Assembly: GCF_009363115.1 (NCBI RefSeq)
Contig: NZ_CP045298.1
Location: 1,642,001 to 1,706,000, forward strand
Source: Paenibacillus brasilensis
GTDB lineage: Bacteria > Bacillota > Bacilli > Paenibacillales > Paenibacillaceae
Reading direction: 5' to 3'
Length of the DNA: 64,000 bases
In this document: piece by piece, positions 1-9,353 of the stretch
Numbering within the stretch: position 1 is the first letter of the stretch
Layout of the letters: the number at the start of each line of letters is the position of its first letter
Translations under genes and position numbers: made by a program
Notes under the pieces: generated by a model
What the model was told of the DNA's origin: nothing
What the model saw: the letters and a program-made list of their open reading frames with translations, nothing else
Database searches by the model: none

Positions 1-683
1 GCCAGCATATATCCCGCTCCGGCATCGCCGCCGAATAAAGGTGTCCATGGAAGCGTGAAGCCTCCCTGAACGGGAACCAGCAACAGCAATGGAATCGGCC
101 AGAGATCTTCCATACGGTAGCCTCCAACCAGTCTTCCACGTTTGCCCTCCACAAATAGCGGAGTGGCTGCCTTTCCTCCTTGCCAGCGAACTAGCAGCGC
201 CTCAGCCACGTGCAGCGCAGCGACCAGCACCAGCAATGCCGGTATATCCAATCCGCGGATGGCTGCTACCGATGTTCCGAGCGCCCCCTGAGGCTGCCAG
301 CCATCCGCGACGTTCAAAGCAAATTGAGCCACACCTAGCAGACCTACCGAATAGGCCAGGCACAGGTAACGGACACGTACCAGCATGAGCAGCAATGTGG
401 TCACCCACAGACACACGATGGAAGCTGTGTTCAGATGCACGCTGACGAACATTCCCAGAGCGGAAAGCACTATTCCAGCAATCAAACCACTCCATACGAC
501 GCGCCAGGTTTCTCCTGCCCAGCTGTGCACTTTGGTATGAAAGAGTTTGCGCTCCAGTAGCATTTGCCGACGATAGCCAAGCCCGACAATGAGTATTGAG
601 ATATAGTAAAACGGCTGCAAAAGCAGGTACAAGCAAGCATTCAGAACGCTCCATCCCCATTGTAATGCCCATTCCAAGTTCAT
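1..683 (-). CDS. PDZ-type polytopic membrane protein (MinJ-like), N-terminal part, runs off left edge
   Basis: The ATG at 683 follows AAGGAGTG at good spacing and opens a frame that stays open to the window edge (227 codons, no stop). The translation begins MNLEWALQWGWSVLNACLYL and holds several hydrophobic stretches separated by Arg-rich loops, for example WSGLIAGIVLSALGMFVSV and CLWVTTLLLMLVRVRYL, so it is a multi-pass membrane protein. The PDZ domain itself would lie beyond the window and is not seen. The identification rests on context: in Bacillaceae the gene after ctpB is minJ/yvjD, a PDZ protein linking DivIVA to MinD and the division apparatus, and the other division genes lie upstream here. 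Its own terminator-separated position (hairpin at 809-832) suggests separate or attenuated transcription. The membrane protein call is firm; the MinJ-like role is inferred. Confidence 0.75.
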   Translation of the reverse strand, partial: MNLEWALQWGWSVLNACLYLLLQPFYYISILIVGLGYRRQMLLERKLFHTKVHSWAGETWRVVWSGLIAGIVLSALGMFVSVHLNTASIVCLWVTTLLLMLVRVRYLCLAYSVGLLGVAQFALNVADGWQPQGALGTSVAAIRGLDIPALLVLVAALHVAEALLVRWQGGKAATPLFVEGKRGRLVGGYRMEDLWPIPLLLLVPVQGGFTLPWTPLFGGDAGAGYML

Positions 684-808
684 TCACACTCCTTATGCCC
701 CTGGCCCGCTGTATAGCGGATCACGTACATTTCATATCCATTTATTCTATATGAAATTGCCAACGTAGGGAAGACAAACCGGCAGACTGCAAATAAATCC
801 CAATATAA

Positions 809-832
809 AAGGAGGCTGTTTCCAGCCCCCTT
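809..832 (-). terminator. Intrinsic terminator after the S41 protease gene
   Basis: On the minus strand a 10-bp stem (AAGGGGGCTG / CAGCCTCCTT, one G-T pair) with loop GAAA is followed by a T-rich run (TTATATT). It lies between the ctp stop and the PDZ gene start. Confidence 0.75.
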
Positions 833-847
833 GTTGTAGCCTTACTA

Positions 848-2314
848 TTATTTCGTTGCGCTCGTCTTCATTTCCTTCCGAATCTCTTCAATCCCCTGCT
901 TGAGTTGATTATCGTTTTTCGGATCACGAATTTTTTCGATCAGCTTCGCTTCCATTGCCGCAGCTGTCTTCGCGTCAATGATACCGCTAGCCGTCAGCTT
1001 CGCCTGTTTTTGAAAAGCAATCACAGAGCTTTCTGTCGCTTTGTCAAAATAGCCGTCTTCGCGCCCCGGATTGTAACCCAAGCCTTGCAATATGATTTGC
1101 GCATTTTTTACATCGCTGCTATTCATATTGTATTTCAAGGACTTTTCTTTGTTCAGTGGTGCCGCTGTGAAGTATTCAGGCTGCTCCACTGCGATATCCG
1201 GCTTAATCCCTTTTTTATGAATCCACGTTCCATTTGGCGTCAGCCATTTGGCAATCGTGATTTTAAGCAGGCTGCCGTCACCCATTTGCTTGTCATAGCT
1301 GGTTTGTACAGTTCCTTTACCAAAGGAATTTTCCCCGATCAACACTGCACCAGCGGATTGCTGGAGAGCACCTGCCAGGATTTCGGACGCGCTGGCGCTG
1401 CCTTTATTCATCAGCAAAGTCACCGGATAATTTTTGCTTGAACCTTTGGATTTCTCTTCTTCACGCTTCTGGTTCTTGTCTTCCACTTGGACTATCGTTT
1501 TGCCAGAAGGAACAAATTGCTGTGCAATATCAATAACGACAGAAAGCACACCACCGGGATTATTACGCACGTCGATGACGAGCCCTTTAAGCCCTTGTTT
1601 TTCCAGCTTCGCCAGCTCTGCCTTGAAACGTTCTGCTGTATTCAAGGAGAATTGGGTGATCGTAATAACACCTACACCGCCGCTTTCCATATGAGCTGTG
1701 ACGGTTTCCATATCAATGTTATCACGGGTAATCGTATATTCGAGCGGATCAGGAGAGCCGCTGCGCTGAATTTTGACCTTAGCCTGACTGCCTTTGGGTC
1801 CACGAATTTTGGAAACGGCCTTGTTCAGATCTAATCCATCCAGTGATTCACCGTTAACAGACAGAATAATATCCTTAGAGCGAAGCCCCGCCTTTTCAGC
1901 CGGAGAGCCCTTAATTGGCGTTACTACGACTACTTTCCCGTTTTCCGCCGCTACCTCGGCTCCGATCCCGGTAAAAGAGCCTTCAATAGACTGCTCGAAC
2001 TGCTGCGCAGTTTCCTTGCCCATATAAGAGGAATACGGGTCGCCTAGCGACTCCATCATACCATTGATGGCACCATCCACCAGCTTGGTACGATCCACAT
2101 CCTGATAATATTGTCCCTGAATCAGGTCCATCGCTGTCTCGATTTTGCGGATATCACTTCTGGAGGCGGAACTACTTCCTGTCACACTTGCCAGCAGTCC
2201 TTCGCCCAGAGCGCTATTCCCCACTGTGGTCGTTCCGGTATAAGCAAAAGTGAGCAGACTACCGCCAAGCAGCCCAATCACCATCAGGAGTACTGCTGTA
2301 CTTTTTTTCAACAT
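848..2314 (-). CDS. ctpB: S41 carboxyl-terminal processing protease with PDZ and peptidoglycan-binding domains
   Basis: Membrane-anchored or secreted serine protease that trims C termini of envelope or sporulation proteins. The order visible in the 488 residues is a signal-anchor (about 6-27), an N-terminal helical region, a PDZ domain (about 115-190), the S41 core (about 200-380) and a PG_binding_1 domain (about 395-460, VKNAQIILQGLGYNPGREDG). The catalytic Ser-Lys-Gln set of the CtpB type can be placed at S308 (GSASASEI), K333 and Q337 (FGKGTVQ). Length and PG-binding tail fit the firmicute CtpA/CtpB group. The gene follows the M23 hydrolase and ftsEX on the same strand, the usual arrangement. 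CtpA against CtpB cannot be settled by eye; in B. subtilis the ftsEX neighbour is CtpB, which takes part in SpoIVFB/SigK signalling. Confidence 0.93.
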   Translation of the reverse strand: MLKKSTAVLLMVIGLLGGSLLTFAYTGTTTVGNSALGEGLLASVTGSSSASRSDIRKIETAMDLIQGQYYQDVDRTKLVDGAINGMMESLGDPYSSYMGKETAQQFEQSIEGSFTGIGAEVAAENGKVVVVTPIKGSPAEKAGLRSKDIILSVNGESLDGLDLNKAVSKIRGPKGSQAKVKIQRSGSPDPLEYTITRDNIDMETVTAHMESGGVGVITITQFSLNTAERFKAELAKLEKQGLKGLVIDVRNNPGGVLSVVIDIAQQFVPSGKTIVQVEDKNQKREEEKSKGSSKNYPVTLLMNKGSASASEILAGALQQSAGAVLIGENSFGKGTVQTSYDKQMGDGSLLKITIAKWLTPNGTWIHKKGIKPDIAVEQPEYFTAAPLNKEKSLKYNMNSSDVKNAQIILQGLGYNPGREDGYFDKATESSVIAFQKQAKLTASGIIDAKTAAAMEAKLIEKIRDPKNDNQLKQGIEEIRKEMKTSATK

Positions 2315-2472
2315 CTAATCGTCCACCGCCTTCTCTTTATCTTGTATCCTATTCCTTCACAACGCATATCCATTCACGCAGTATACGTCTAGCTTGTACG
2401 GAATATGTTAATTGTATCCTACTCCGTGTCTCAATGCACATGTTCTTCATCAGGCATCAAGCTATGAAAGCA

Positions 2473-2511
2473 AAGCCCTATCTACAACCGTATGGGCTAC
2501 AAATAGGGCTT
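2473..2511 (-). terminator. Hairpin after the M23 peptidase gene, possible terminator or attenuator
   Basis: AAGCCCTAT / ATAGGGCTT form a 9-bp stem with a 21-nt loop just past the M23 stop. There is no long T-run, so termination may be partial, with read-through into ctp. Confidence 0.5.
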
Positions 2512-2521
2512 GCCTCTTCAA

Positions 2522-3805
2522 CTATAGATAGTTCATCGGATTTACAGGTTTATTATTTTCGCGCACCTCGAAATGACAGTGAGGACCTGTTGAGTTGCCG
2601 GTCGAACCAATTTCCGCAATTTTTTGACCGCGTTTCACCGTCTGCCCTGTATGAACTACCGTACCGCCATTGCGAATATGTCCGTACAGGGTCCATAGTC
2701 CGTCTCCGTGGTCAATCACAACTGTGTTTCCATAGCCACTCCACCATTCCGCAACAATGACAACACCGTCTTCTGCTGCATGAATATCGGTTCCCTGCGG
2801 AGCCGCCATATCAATGCCTGTGTGACCTTTAAGCTTGCCGGTAATCGGATGTACCCGCATGCCAAAAGTAGACGAGAGTCGATAATGAGATACAGGCAAA
2901 GCCAACGTGCCCGATCCGCCCGTATACGTACTGGCTGCCGCATGGCTGGAATTCGAGCCGCCGCCTGAGGATGAAGAAGCATACCGCTTGGCTTCAGCAG
3001 CACGTGCAGCCGCCCTAGCGCGTGCTGCTTTAGCAGCCTGCTCCGCTCTGAGCTTGTTTTTCTCCTGCAACAGACCCACACGCTTGTTAGCGAGGGCTAC
3101 CAGCATATCATTTTGCTCTCCACTGATTTCATCTGACTCAGCAATATCATGATCATAATTGGCGATCAGTCTTTGCTTCTCTTTCTCCTTCGAATTCAGT
3201 TCTGCTTTGGCGTTCTGCTTGAGGGCATACAGCTTCTTGGCATTTTTATATTCGGTGTCAAGCTGCTTCTTCTTGCTTACGACCAGAGCCTTGTCCTTTT
3301 TATGCTCGTCCAACAGGATTTGATCCTGCTCCACGATCGTTTTCAAGGAATCTACCCGGCTGAGAAAGTCGCTAAAGCTGGTCGAAGACATAAGCACGTC
3401 CATATAGGACACGGTTCCATCTGTATACATCAGACGCACGCGGGTTTCCAGCATTTTTTCCCGTGAATTGATACGGTCAATTGCTTCGGCTAAATCTTTT
3501 TTAGTCGCACGCAGATTATCTTCCGTTTGATCAATCTGAACCGCTACACGAGTCAGCTGATCACTGACACTGTTAATCTGTTCAAGTACCATTTTCAGGT
3601 TTTGCACGGTTTTATTTTTATAATGCTGGGCATACTGTTTATCTTGAGCAGCCTTTTCTTGCTGTTGCTTGGCAGATTTGGCCTGCTTTTCCAATTGTCT
3701 CAGCTGCGAATTGATTTCACTCACGCTTTTGGCGTATCCGTCAGAAGGCTGAATCAGCAATGCGGCTACCAGGGTAGCGGCCAACACAGATCCTGTTTTC
3801 TTCAA
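2522..3805 (-). CDS. Coiled-coil M23 (LytM) murein hydrolase, probable FtsEX-controlled EnvC/CwlO analogue
   Basis: Secreted cell-wall hydrolase of 427 residues. Start is TTG at 3805, preceded by GGATGGGG at 8 nt. A signal peptide (MKKTGSVLAATLVAALL, cleavage near residue 25) is followed by long coiled coils rich in Lys, Gln and Glu (about 27-260), a low-complexity Ser/Gly linker and a C-terminal LytM domain (about 310-425). The zinc-site motifs are complete: HxxxD in GHTGIDMA and HxH in GPHCHFEVR, with HGDGLWTLYGH between. It may therefore be catalytically active, unlike EnvC, where the LytM domain has lost its catalytic residues. It sits directly downstream of ftsE-ftsX. In E. coli FtsEX drives EnvC and in B. 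subtilis it drives CwlO, so this is the likely effector here. Intergenic DNA to ftsX is 100 bp. Confidence 0.9.
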   Translation of the reverse strand: MKKTGSVLAATLVAALLIQPSDGYAKSVSEINSQLRQLEKQAKSAKQQQEKAAQDKQYAQHYKNKTVQNLKMVLEQINSVSDQLTRVAVQIDQTEDNLRATKKDLAEAIDRINSREKMLETRVRLMYTDGTVSYMDVLMSSTSFSDFLSRVDSLKTIVEQDQILLDEHKKDKALVVSKKKQLDTEYKNAKKLYALKQNAKAELNSKEKEKQRLIANYDHDIAESDEISGEQNDMLVALANKRVGLLQEKNKLRAEQAAKAARARAAARAAEAKRYASSSSGGGSNSSHAAASTYTGGSGTLALPVSHYRLSSTFGMRVHPITGKLKGHTGIDMAAPQGTDIHAAEDGVVIVAEWWSGYGNTVVIDHGDGLWTLYGHIRNGGTVVHTGQTVKRGQKIAEIGSTGNSTGPHCHFEVRENNKPVNPMNYL

Positions 3806-3905
3806 CTTGCAATCCCCATCCTTTACCGCAAAATCTTTATCGCAACATAACAGCGGGCTTCCCCGTTCTAATTGATATTGATTACGACGTCCACCAAATG
3901 ATTCT

Positions 3906-4823
3906 TTATACCTTTAAGAACTTGCGCATGGACAGGGTACTGCCAACAATGCCGACCAGCATCCCCAAAATAACCAGCAAAGCACTCAGCTGAATCCAAA
4001 TGCCTTCAAGCGGCATCAGCTTCAGCATATTCAGTGCGATGTCTCCCTGAACGGCTGTGAGCAGACGCTGATAGCCTGTAAATAAAATACCTACGGTAAT
4101 AAGGGAACCAATGAGTCCAATAAGCGCTCCTTCGATAAAAAACGGCCATCGTATAAAAAAGTTGGTCGCACCGACCAGCTTCATAATGCCAATCTCTCTG
4201 CGTCGTGCCAATATCGTCACACGAATCGTATTCGAGATCAGGAACATGGACATAATTGCCAACCCAGCTACGAATATAAAGCCAACATTACGGATCAGCT
4301 TGGTGATCGTAAAGAGCGTCTCTACGGTTCCTTTTCCATAACGAACCTTTAAGATCGGCTTTTCTGGATGCAACGTATTCAGCTTCTCTATCTTTTCGGC
4401 CACAAATGGAACCGTCGTTGGTTCAATAACCTCTACCACAATTTTGTCCGGCAGCGGATTGCTATCCTTGTCAAAACCGTCTAGCAGATCTTTGCCGCTG
4501 TCTCCCAGATCCTTGCGCAGCTCTTCCAATCCTTGAGCCTTAGTCACAAAGCTGGTTTTGCTGATTTCCGGCATGGCCGCGATTTCCTTTTGCAGCGTTT
4601 CACGCATGCTTTGATCCACATTCAGCTCCAGAAATACGTTAACCTCCACCTTACTATCGGCTTGATCAGCCAAGGAGTTGACGTTGAGTACCAGCATGAT
4701 AAACACGCCCAGTATAAGCAGTGACACAATAATTGAGGTGATGGATGCCACAGACATCCAGCCATTGCGGAATATGTTTTTAAAACCTTCCCGCATATGG
4801 CGCAAGAAGGTATTAAAAGTCAT
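3906..4823 (-). CDS. ftsX: FtsX, permease-like subunit of the FtsEX division ABC complex
   Basis: Membrane partner of FtsE. It transmits ATP hydrolysis across the membrane to a cell-wall hydrolase and is not thought to transport a substrate. The 305 residues show one N-terminal membrane span (about 22-46), a large extracellular loop (about 50-170), then three spans (about 175-205, 225-250, 270-295), the standard FtsX topology. The cytoplasmic motif RREIGIMKLVGATNFFI before span 3 is typical of the MacB/FtsX fold. The start overlaps the ftsE stop by 11 bp, which indicates translational coupling and fixed stoichiometry. The coiled-coil M23 gene follows. Confidence 0.95.
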   Translation of the reverse strand: MTFNTFLRHMREGFKNIFRNGWMSVASITSIIVSLLILGVFIMLVLNVNSLADQADSKVEVNVFLELNVDQSMRETLQKEIAAMPEISKTSFVTKAQGLEELRKDLGDSGKDLLDGFDKDSNPLPDKIVVEVIEPTTVPFVAEKIEKLNTLHPEKPILKVRYGKGTVETLFTITKLIRNVGFIFVAGLAIMSMFLISNTIRVTILARRREIGIMKLVGATNFFIRWPFFIEGALIGLIGSLITVGILFTGYQRLLTAVQGDIALNMLKLMPLEGIWIQLSALLVILGMLVGIVGSTLSMRKFLKV

Positions 4824-5499
4824 ATCCGTACTCCCCTCTTACCTGATCTCTTACGATGTTGCCATTTTCGATGGCAATAACGCGTTTGCGCATGGAGTTC
4901 ACGATGTCCTTATTGTGTGTCGCCATTACAATGGTTGTCCCCCGGAAATTAATTTCGTCCAGCAGCTGCATAATCTCCCACGATGTTTCAGGGTCCAGAT
5001 TACCTGTCGGCTCATCGGCAATGATCACCGAGGGATTGTTCACGATAGCCCGTGCAATCGCTACACGCTGTTGCTCCCCACCGGAAAGCTGGGCAGGCTC
5101 ACGATTCATTTTCTCTTTCAAGCCCACCAATTCGAGTACCTCTGGCACCCGTTTGCGGATCAGCTTTTTAGGAGCCTCGATAACTTCCATGGCAAACGCT
5201 ACGTTCTCATACGCCGTCAAACGCGGCAAAAGACGGAAATCCTGAAAAATGACTCCGATGTTACGACGAACATAAGGGATTTTACGCTGTTTGAGCTTCC
5301 CGATATTAAATCCATTAACTGAAATTTGCCCCTTGGTCGGTACTTCTTCTCTATAAATAAGCTTCATAAAAGTCGATTTACCCGCCCCGGACGGACCGAC
5401 TACGTATACGAATTCATTACGGTCAATTCTGACCGATACTCCCTGAAGTGCGTGGGTCCCGTTAGTATAGGTCTTCCACACATCCTGCATTTCAATCAC
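4813..5499 (-). CDS. ftsE: FtsE, ATPase subunit of the FtsEX division ABC complex
   Basis: Cytoplasmic ABC ATPase of 228 residues. Walker A is GPSGAGKST, the signature is [14 protein letters not shown], Walker B is [12 protein letters not shown] and the H-loop is MATHNKDIV. The start is GTG at 5499 after GGGAAG; an internal ATG three codons on would remove conserved sequence. First gene of the ftsE-ftsX-M23-ctp block. In B. subtilis FtsEX activates CwlO for elongation and acts at entry into sporulation; in proteobacteria it acts at the septum. Confidence 0.95.
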   Translation of the reverse strand: MIEMQDVWKTYTNGTHALQGVSVRIDRNEFVYVVGPSGAGKSTFMKLIYREEVPTKGQISVNGFNIGKLKQRKIPYVRRNIGVIFQDFRLLPRLTAYENVAFAMEVIEAPKKLIRKRVPEVLELVGLKEKMNREPAQLSGGEQQRVAIARAIVNNPSVIIADEPTGNLDPETSWEIMQLLDEINFRGTTIVMATHNKDIVNSMRKRVIAIENGNIVRDQVRGEYGYDF

Positions 5500-5724
5500 T
5501 CGATCACTTCCCGCTGCTTAATCATGTTACCTAATAACCTAATAACCATTCGACATATTCCATGCATTTCCTTTATACACTTCTGTATTTCATCATACCG
5601 TTTATCATTGTAACAAATTTGTTACCTAAATAGTACCGAAAGTTTTCTGCATTTGGCACATATACATGAATATTATGGCACACGAATACGTTACCAAGCT
5701 TACGAGACAGGAGACAGCTGCATT

Positions 5725-7143
5725 ATGAAAAAAATTCATTTATCTGTCATTTGGTTATGGTGTGGAATTTTGGCGCTGGCCATGCTGTGGGGAGGGCTTC
5801 ATCTGTACGCTGACAGACAAACGCTGCCGGAGGGAGTAAGGGTCGGAGGAGTCGACATAGGAACTATGGATACAACAGCTGCTCTTCGCCTGCTGGACGA
5901 GAAACTGGATGACTTGAAGCAACGCTCTCTGATCCTGACGGACAATGACAGCAGTGCGCAAGATATAAAACTTACCCTTGGAGAAGCGGGGATTACTTAT
6001 AAAGCAACGGCATTCCGCAATGCTGTGAAGGCGCTCGGCTCCGAGCATCTGTGGACTCGTGTGCAAACACGCTTTACCTTTGAAAAGGAATGGCTTGTCA
6101 CGCCTTCCCGGCAGGAGACGGCCTTAAAAGCCCAATTGGGGAACGATTGGGAGCAAAAACGCTACGGTATGCCGGTAAATGCCGTGCGCCAAATCAGCGT
6201 GGACGATCAGGTTCGCTATATCCCGGAGCGTTCAGCCCGCCGCCTGGATTGGTCCAAATTAAACGTAGCACTGGATAAGGCCCTACCCAAGGATCTAGGC
6301 GCATCCGGGGAGCCAGTGCGAGTGGAACTGCCGTTCCGCCAACTGGAACCGGCTATTACGGTAGATAGCCTGCGGAACGAAGGTATTGAGCGTAAAATCG
6401 TCCAGTTTTCCACCAGTCTAGGCAGCAGCTCGGAAGGACGTGTGTATAACGTCAACTCGGCCGCCAGCACTATTGACGGATTGATCCTCAAGCCAGGCGA
6501 TATTTTTGACTACGGGCAAATCATAGCCAAGGCTGAGCGCACTCACGGCTTTCGTGAAGCCCCGGTGATCGTGAACGGACAGTTGGAGTCCGGTATTGGT
6601 GGCGGAATTTGCCAAGTATCCAGCACCGTCTATAATGCGGCGCTGCGTGTCGGCTTGGACATTATTGAGCGCCGCAGCCACTCCTTGCCGGTCAGCTACC
6701 TGCCCAAGGGACAGGATGCTACCTTTGCTAACGGGTCTATTAATTTTCGCTTTAAAAATAATACAGGCAAGCATTTGCTCCTTCGTGCCGCTGTCCAAAA
6801 CCGAATGCTTACCGTAAAATTTTTTGGTACCTTCCCGTCCAGTGTGTCTTATGAGCTGGAATCCCGCACGGTTCGTGTTTTACCTATACCGGAAAAGAGA
6901 ATCCGGAATGACTCATTTTCCCCCGGCTTCTATCAAGTACTTCGGCAGGGCAGGGAGGGATATGTAGTAGAAACATACCGAATCAAAAAGGTGGATGGCA
7001 AAACTGTGGAACGCACGCGGATTAGCCGCGATACCTACCGTGCACAGCAGCGCGTTGTTGCTGTTCCTGACGGAAGTACATCGTCTGAGCCGCAAGCACG
7101 CGAACCGCAAAAGCGTATCATTGAGGACGGCATAGGCGAATAA
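5725..7143 (+). CDS. VanW/YoaR-family membrane-anchored cell-wall-associated protein
   Basis: The start chosen is ATG at 5725 (MKKIHLSVIWLWCG), with AGGAG 11 nt upstream, rather than the in-frame ATG at 5653, because it places a membrane anchor (about 7-27) at the N terminus. The extracellular part has a YoaR/PG_binding_4-like region (about 35-230, with the family phrase LPEGVRVGGVDIGTMD) and a VanW domain (about 245-380) carrying LKPGDIFDYG, GGGICQVSSTVYNAAL and RRSHSLPVSYLPKGQDAT, ending in a G5-like basic region. The VanW domain is found in vancomycin-resistance clusters but is common in firmicutes without resistance; its biochemical role is unknown. It is alone on the plus strand, divergent from ftsE, and ends in a strong terminator. 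No resistance role should be assumed. Confidence 0.85.
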   Translation: MKKIHLSVIWLWCGILALAMLWGGLHLYADRQTLPEGVRVGGVDIGTMDTTAALRLLDEKLDDLKQRSLILTDNDSSAQDIKLTLGEAGITYKATAFRNAVKALGSEHLWTRVQTRFTFEKEWLVTPSRQETALKAQLGNDWEQKRYGMPVNAVRQISVDDQVRYIPERSARRLDWSKLNVALDKALPKDLGASGEPVRVELPFRQLEPAITVDSLRNEGIERKIVQFSTSLGSSSEGRVYNVNSAASTIDGLILKPGDIFDYGQIIAKAERTHGFREAPVIVNGQLESGIGGGICQVSSTVYNAALRVGLDIIERRSHSLPVSYLPKGQDATFANGSINFRFKNNTGKHLLLRAAVQNRMLTVKFFGTFPSSVSYELESRTVRVLPIPEKRIRNDSFSPGFYQVLRQGREGYVVETYRIKKVDGKTVERTRISRDTYRAQQRVVAVPDGSTSSEPQAREPQKRIIEDGIGE

Positions 7144-7150
7144 ACAAAAG

Positions 7151-7200
7151 ATCCCCCTTTAACTCTGCCTGAAAGGGTCCAGACAGAGTTAAAGGGGGAT
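7151..7200. terminator. Strong bidirectional terminator between convergent genes
   Basis: A perfect 17-bp stem (ATCCCCCTTTAACTCTG and its complement) with a 16-nt loop is flanked by A and T runs. It serves the plus-strand VanW gene and the minus-strand SLH gene. Confidence 0.9.
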
Positions 7201-7219
7201 TTTAATTATGGATTATTCA

Positions 7220-8293
7220 TTATTGGTTGCGTTTACTCAAAACAGAAATTTCTACAGGCGCACTTTCATTGCCGTCTGCATTTTTAGCTTTGATCACCAG
7301 TCTAACCGTTGCTTTTTGAGTATGCACGTTGATGCTAAATGTACCATCATCCTTGGCTACCGCACTACCGATGGACAGATCGTTGGAATAGGCAGTTACT
7401 GTGGAACCAGCTTTGGCTGTCCCTGTAATTGTACTTTCCCCGTCATACACATCATTGACTTTCAGTGTATCTGTGCTTGTAACCGTGTCAGTGGTTGTGC
7501 TGTCTGTGCTGGTGCTGCTTTCTTCAGCTTCACTGCCAGAAGTAGCAGACGTGTTACCATATGTGGAATCCGTAACGTTGCTGTATGTTGATTCTGTTAC
7601 AGTTCCACCAGGAGTCGTTGTCAGATTATCAACGGAGCTCAGGTTGTAACCGGATGCCGCATCCAGAATGGCAATCGCTTCTGCACGAGTCAGCGGCTTC
7701 AATGGCTGGAATTTGCCATCAGGATAGCCGTTAATGATTTTTTGCTCTGCAGCTGCCGCTACACTTTTCTTTGCCCAAGATCCTATTTTGCCGGAGTCGA
7801 TGAACTTGGTGACATCTGCTGCGTTCCCCGCAGTCAGTCCAATAGCTTTGGCCACGATAGCCGCAGCTTCCTGGCGTGTTACTTTTCCATTCGGTTTGAG
7901 CTTGTTACCTGCATAGCCGCTTATGTAACCTGCATTCACGGCACTTGTCAGCTCATTGTATGCCCAGTGCGATGCTGGCACATCTGTGAATGTTCTGCTT
8001 CCATTACCGTTTACCTTCACACTGCCTCCATATGTTACATCCGTTACAGCTGGAATCTCCTGCGTGAACGTGCCCAGGCTGCGGTTCAAAAGAACAATAA
8101 ATTCTGCGCGAGTGATCGCTGCATCCGGTTTCGTTACACCACCCAATTGTCCTGTAGCTGCCCAGCGTTGTAACTGATCTCCCGCCCAATGGCCACTTGT
8201 AGTTTGAGGAGCTGCTGCCGCAACACTGAATGCGCTTAGAATAAGACCAGTACTCAATACACCCGCAACTGTGTTTTTAAACTTTTTCCCCAT
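7220..8293 (-). CDS. S-layer homology (SLH) surface protein with Ser/Thr linker and C-terminal Ig-like domain
   Basis: The true start is ATG at 8293 (MGKKFKNTVAGVL), preceded by AAAGGAGG; the longer frame from 8326 has that ribosome site inside it. The 357 residues show a signal peptide ending near AAAAP, three SLH modules (about 30-75, 95-140, 155-205; motifs ITRAEFIVLLNR, VTRQEAAAIVAKAIG, LTRAEAIAILDAA), a Ser/Thr/Glu-rich linker (about 215-275) and a bacterial Ig-like domain (VNDVYDGESTITGTAKAGS). SLH modules bind pyruvylated secondary wall polymer and fix the protein outside the cell. The Ig-like tail suggests a binding or display role, but no enzymatic domain is seen. The linker is a plausible O-glycosylation target. 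Confidence 0.9.
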   Translation of the reverse strand: MGKKFKNTVAGVLSTGLILSAFSVAAAAPQTTSGHWAGDQLQRWAATGQLGGVTKPDAAITRAEFIVLLNRSLGTFTQEIPAVTDVTYGGSVKVNGNGSRTFTDVPASHWAYNELTSAVNAGYISGYAGNKLKPNGKVTRQEAAAIVAKAIGLTAGNAADVTKFIDSGKIGSWAKKSVAAAAEQKIINGYPDGKFQPLKPLTRAEAIAILDAASGYNLSSVDNLTTTPGGTVTESTYSNVTDSTYGNTSATSGSEAEESSTSTDSTTTDTVTSTDTLKVNDVYDGESTITGTAKAGSTVTAYSNDLSIGSAVAKDDGTFSINVHTQKATVRLVIKAKNADGNESAPVEISVLSKRNQ

Positions 8294-8557
8294 ATTATTA
8301 ATTCCTCCTTTGATTGGCTTCATCATTCTTTTTTAAACACTTTACCAGAAAACAAACCCAAATAACCTCCAAATTAAAAAAATCGTCCCATATAACCATA
8401 CCCCTACCTTATGTAGGATAAATAAGACTCAAGACTTAATACCCAGCTAATTGGTTGGATATGTATATTGGGACAGGCTACGCTATACTGAATACACAAT
8501 AGATCGTAGGCTAAACGCAATGATGAGGTCACCACTCCTAGGAAAAGAGGTTCACTT
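8294..8557. other. Divergent intergenic region between SLH gene and esterase
   Basis: 264 bp between divergent starts, AT-rich. It must hold promoters for both genes. Candidate hexamers exist (for example TATACT near 8490), but no -35/-10 pair with normal spacing could be defended. No open frame of note. Confidence 0.4.
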
Positions 8558-9346
8558 ATGGCACTTATTCAATGTCAGTTTTATTCGGAAGTACTTGGCC
8601 TGAGCACATCCATGAATGTTATTCTCCCTCAGGCAACCCGTTCCCAGATAGGACTGGAGGGCAAGCAAGGAACCGGACCACACCCGACACTGTATTTACT
8701 GCATGGTCTGTCGGACGACGATTCGACCTGGTTGCGTCGAACCTCCATTGAGCGTTATGTCGCTTCACTGGGTATAGCTGTTGTGATGCCTCAGGTACAT
8801 CGGAGTTTTTATACGGATATGGAGCAAGGGGCGGCTTATTGGACTTTTATCAGTGAAGAATTGCCGACTTTGGCACGTTCATTTTTCCCCCTGTCCGCCA
8901 AACGTGAAGGCAATTTTGTAGCAGGGCTTTCCATGGGCGGGTATGGAGCCTTCAAACTGGCACTACGGCATCCAGAGCGCTTTGCAGCCGCTGCCAGCCT
9001 CTCGGGGGTCATGGATTTACACGCAGCACGCATTGATCCTGTGGTACAACCGATGAGTCCAGCGGAGTGGAGACATATTTTTGGTCAAGATGAAATACGC
9101 GGAACGGATCACGACTTGCTAGAGCTGCTGCAACGCCATACCAACTTGGGAACCCCCCTCCCCCAACTTTACCAATGCTGCGGGACAGAGGATTTTCTGT
9201 ATGAGGGAAATCAGACCTTTCGTGAAGCCTGCAATCGTGCCGGAATCCCACTAACCTACGAAGAGGGTCCAGGGACTCATGAATGGGGATACTGGGACGC
9301 CAAAATCCAGGATGTATTGGCATGGCTACCGATCCAAGAGCACTAA
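8558..9346 (+). CDS. Alpha/beta-hydrolase esterase of the EstA / esterase D type
   Basis: Predicted cytoplasmic carboxylesterase of 262 residues with no signal peptide. The start ATG at 8558 follows AAAGAGG. The nucleophile elbow is [10 protein letters not shown] (Ser near 130), preceded by [18 protein letters not shown], which forms the oxyanion region. The acid is probably the Asp in CGTEDFLY and the His is in GTHEWGYWD near the C terminus. This pattern matches the putative-esterase family that includes S-formylglutathione hydrolase and the tributyrin esterase EstA of lactic bacteria. The natural substrate cannot be read from sequence; short acyl esters are typical. Monocistronic, ended by the hairpin at 9354-9416. 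Confidence 0.88.
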   Translation: MALIQCQFYSEVLGLSTSMNVILPQATRSQIGLEGKQGTGPHPTLYLLHGLSDDDSTWLRRTSIERYVASLGIAVVMPQVHRSFYTDMEQGAAYWTFISEELPTLARSFFPLSAKREGNFVAGLSMGGYGAFKLALRHPERFAAAASLSGVMDLHAARIDPVVQPMSPAEWRHIFGQDEIRGTDHDLLELLQRHTNLGTPLPQLYQCCGTEDFLYEGNQTFREACNRAGIPLTYEEGPGTHEWGYWDAKIQDVLAWLPIQEH

Positions 9347-9353
9347 CCAGGCC

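Noticed and set aside
202..687. 161-residue minus-strand frame at the left edge
   Set aside because: Out of frame with the membrane gene from ATG 683; its Arg/Cys/Ser-rich translation is typical of a shifted frame, and its GTG start sits inside the true ribosome site region.
5653..5724. Longer N terminus for the VanW-family gene
   Set aside because: The ATG at 5725 has a better ribosome site and places the membrane anchor at the start.
5725..7143. Vancomycin-resistance function for the VanW-family protein
   Set aside because: VanW domains are widespread without resistance genes; no vanH, vanA or vanX neighbours are present.
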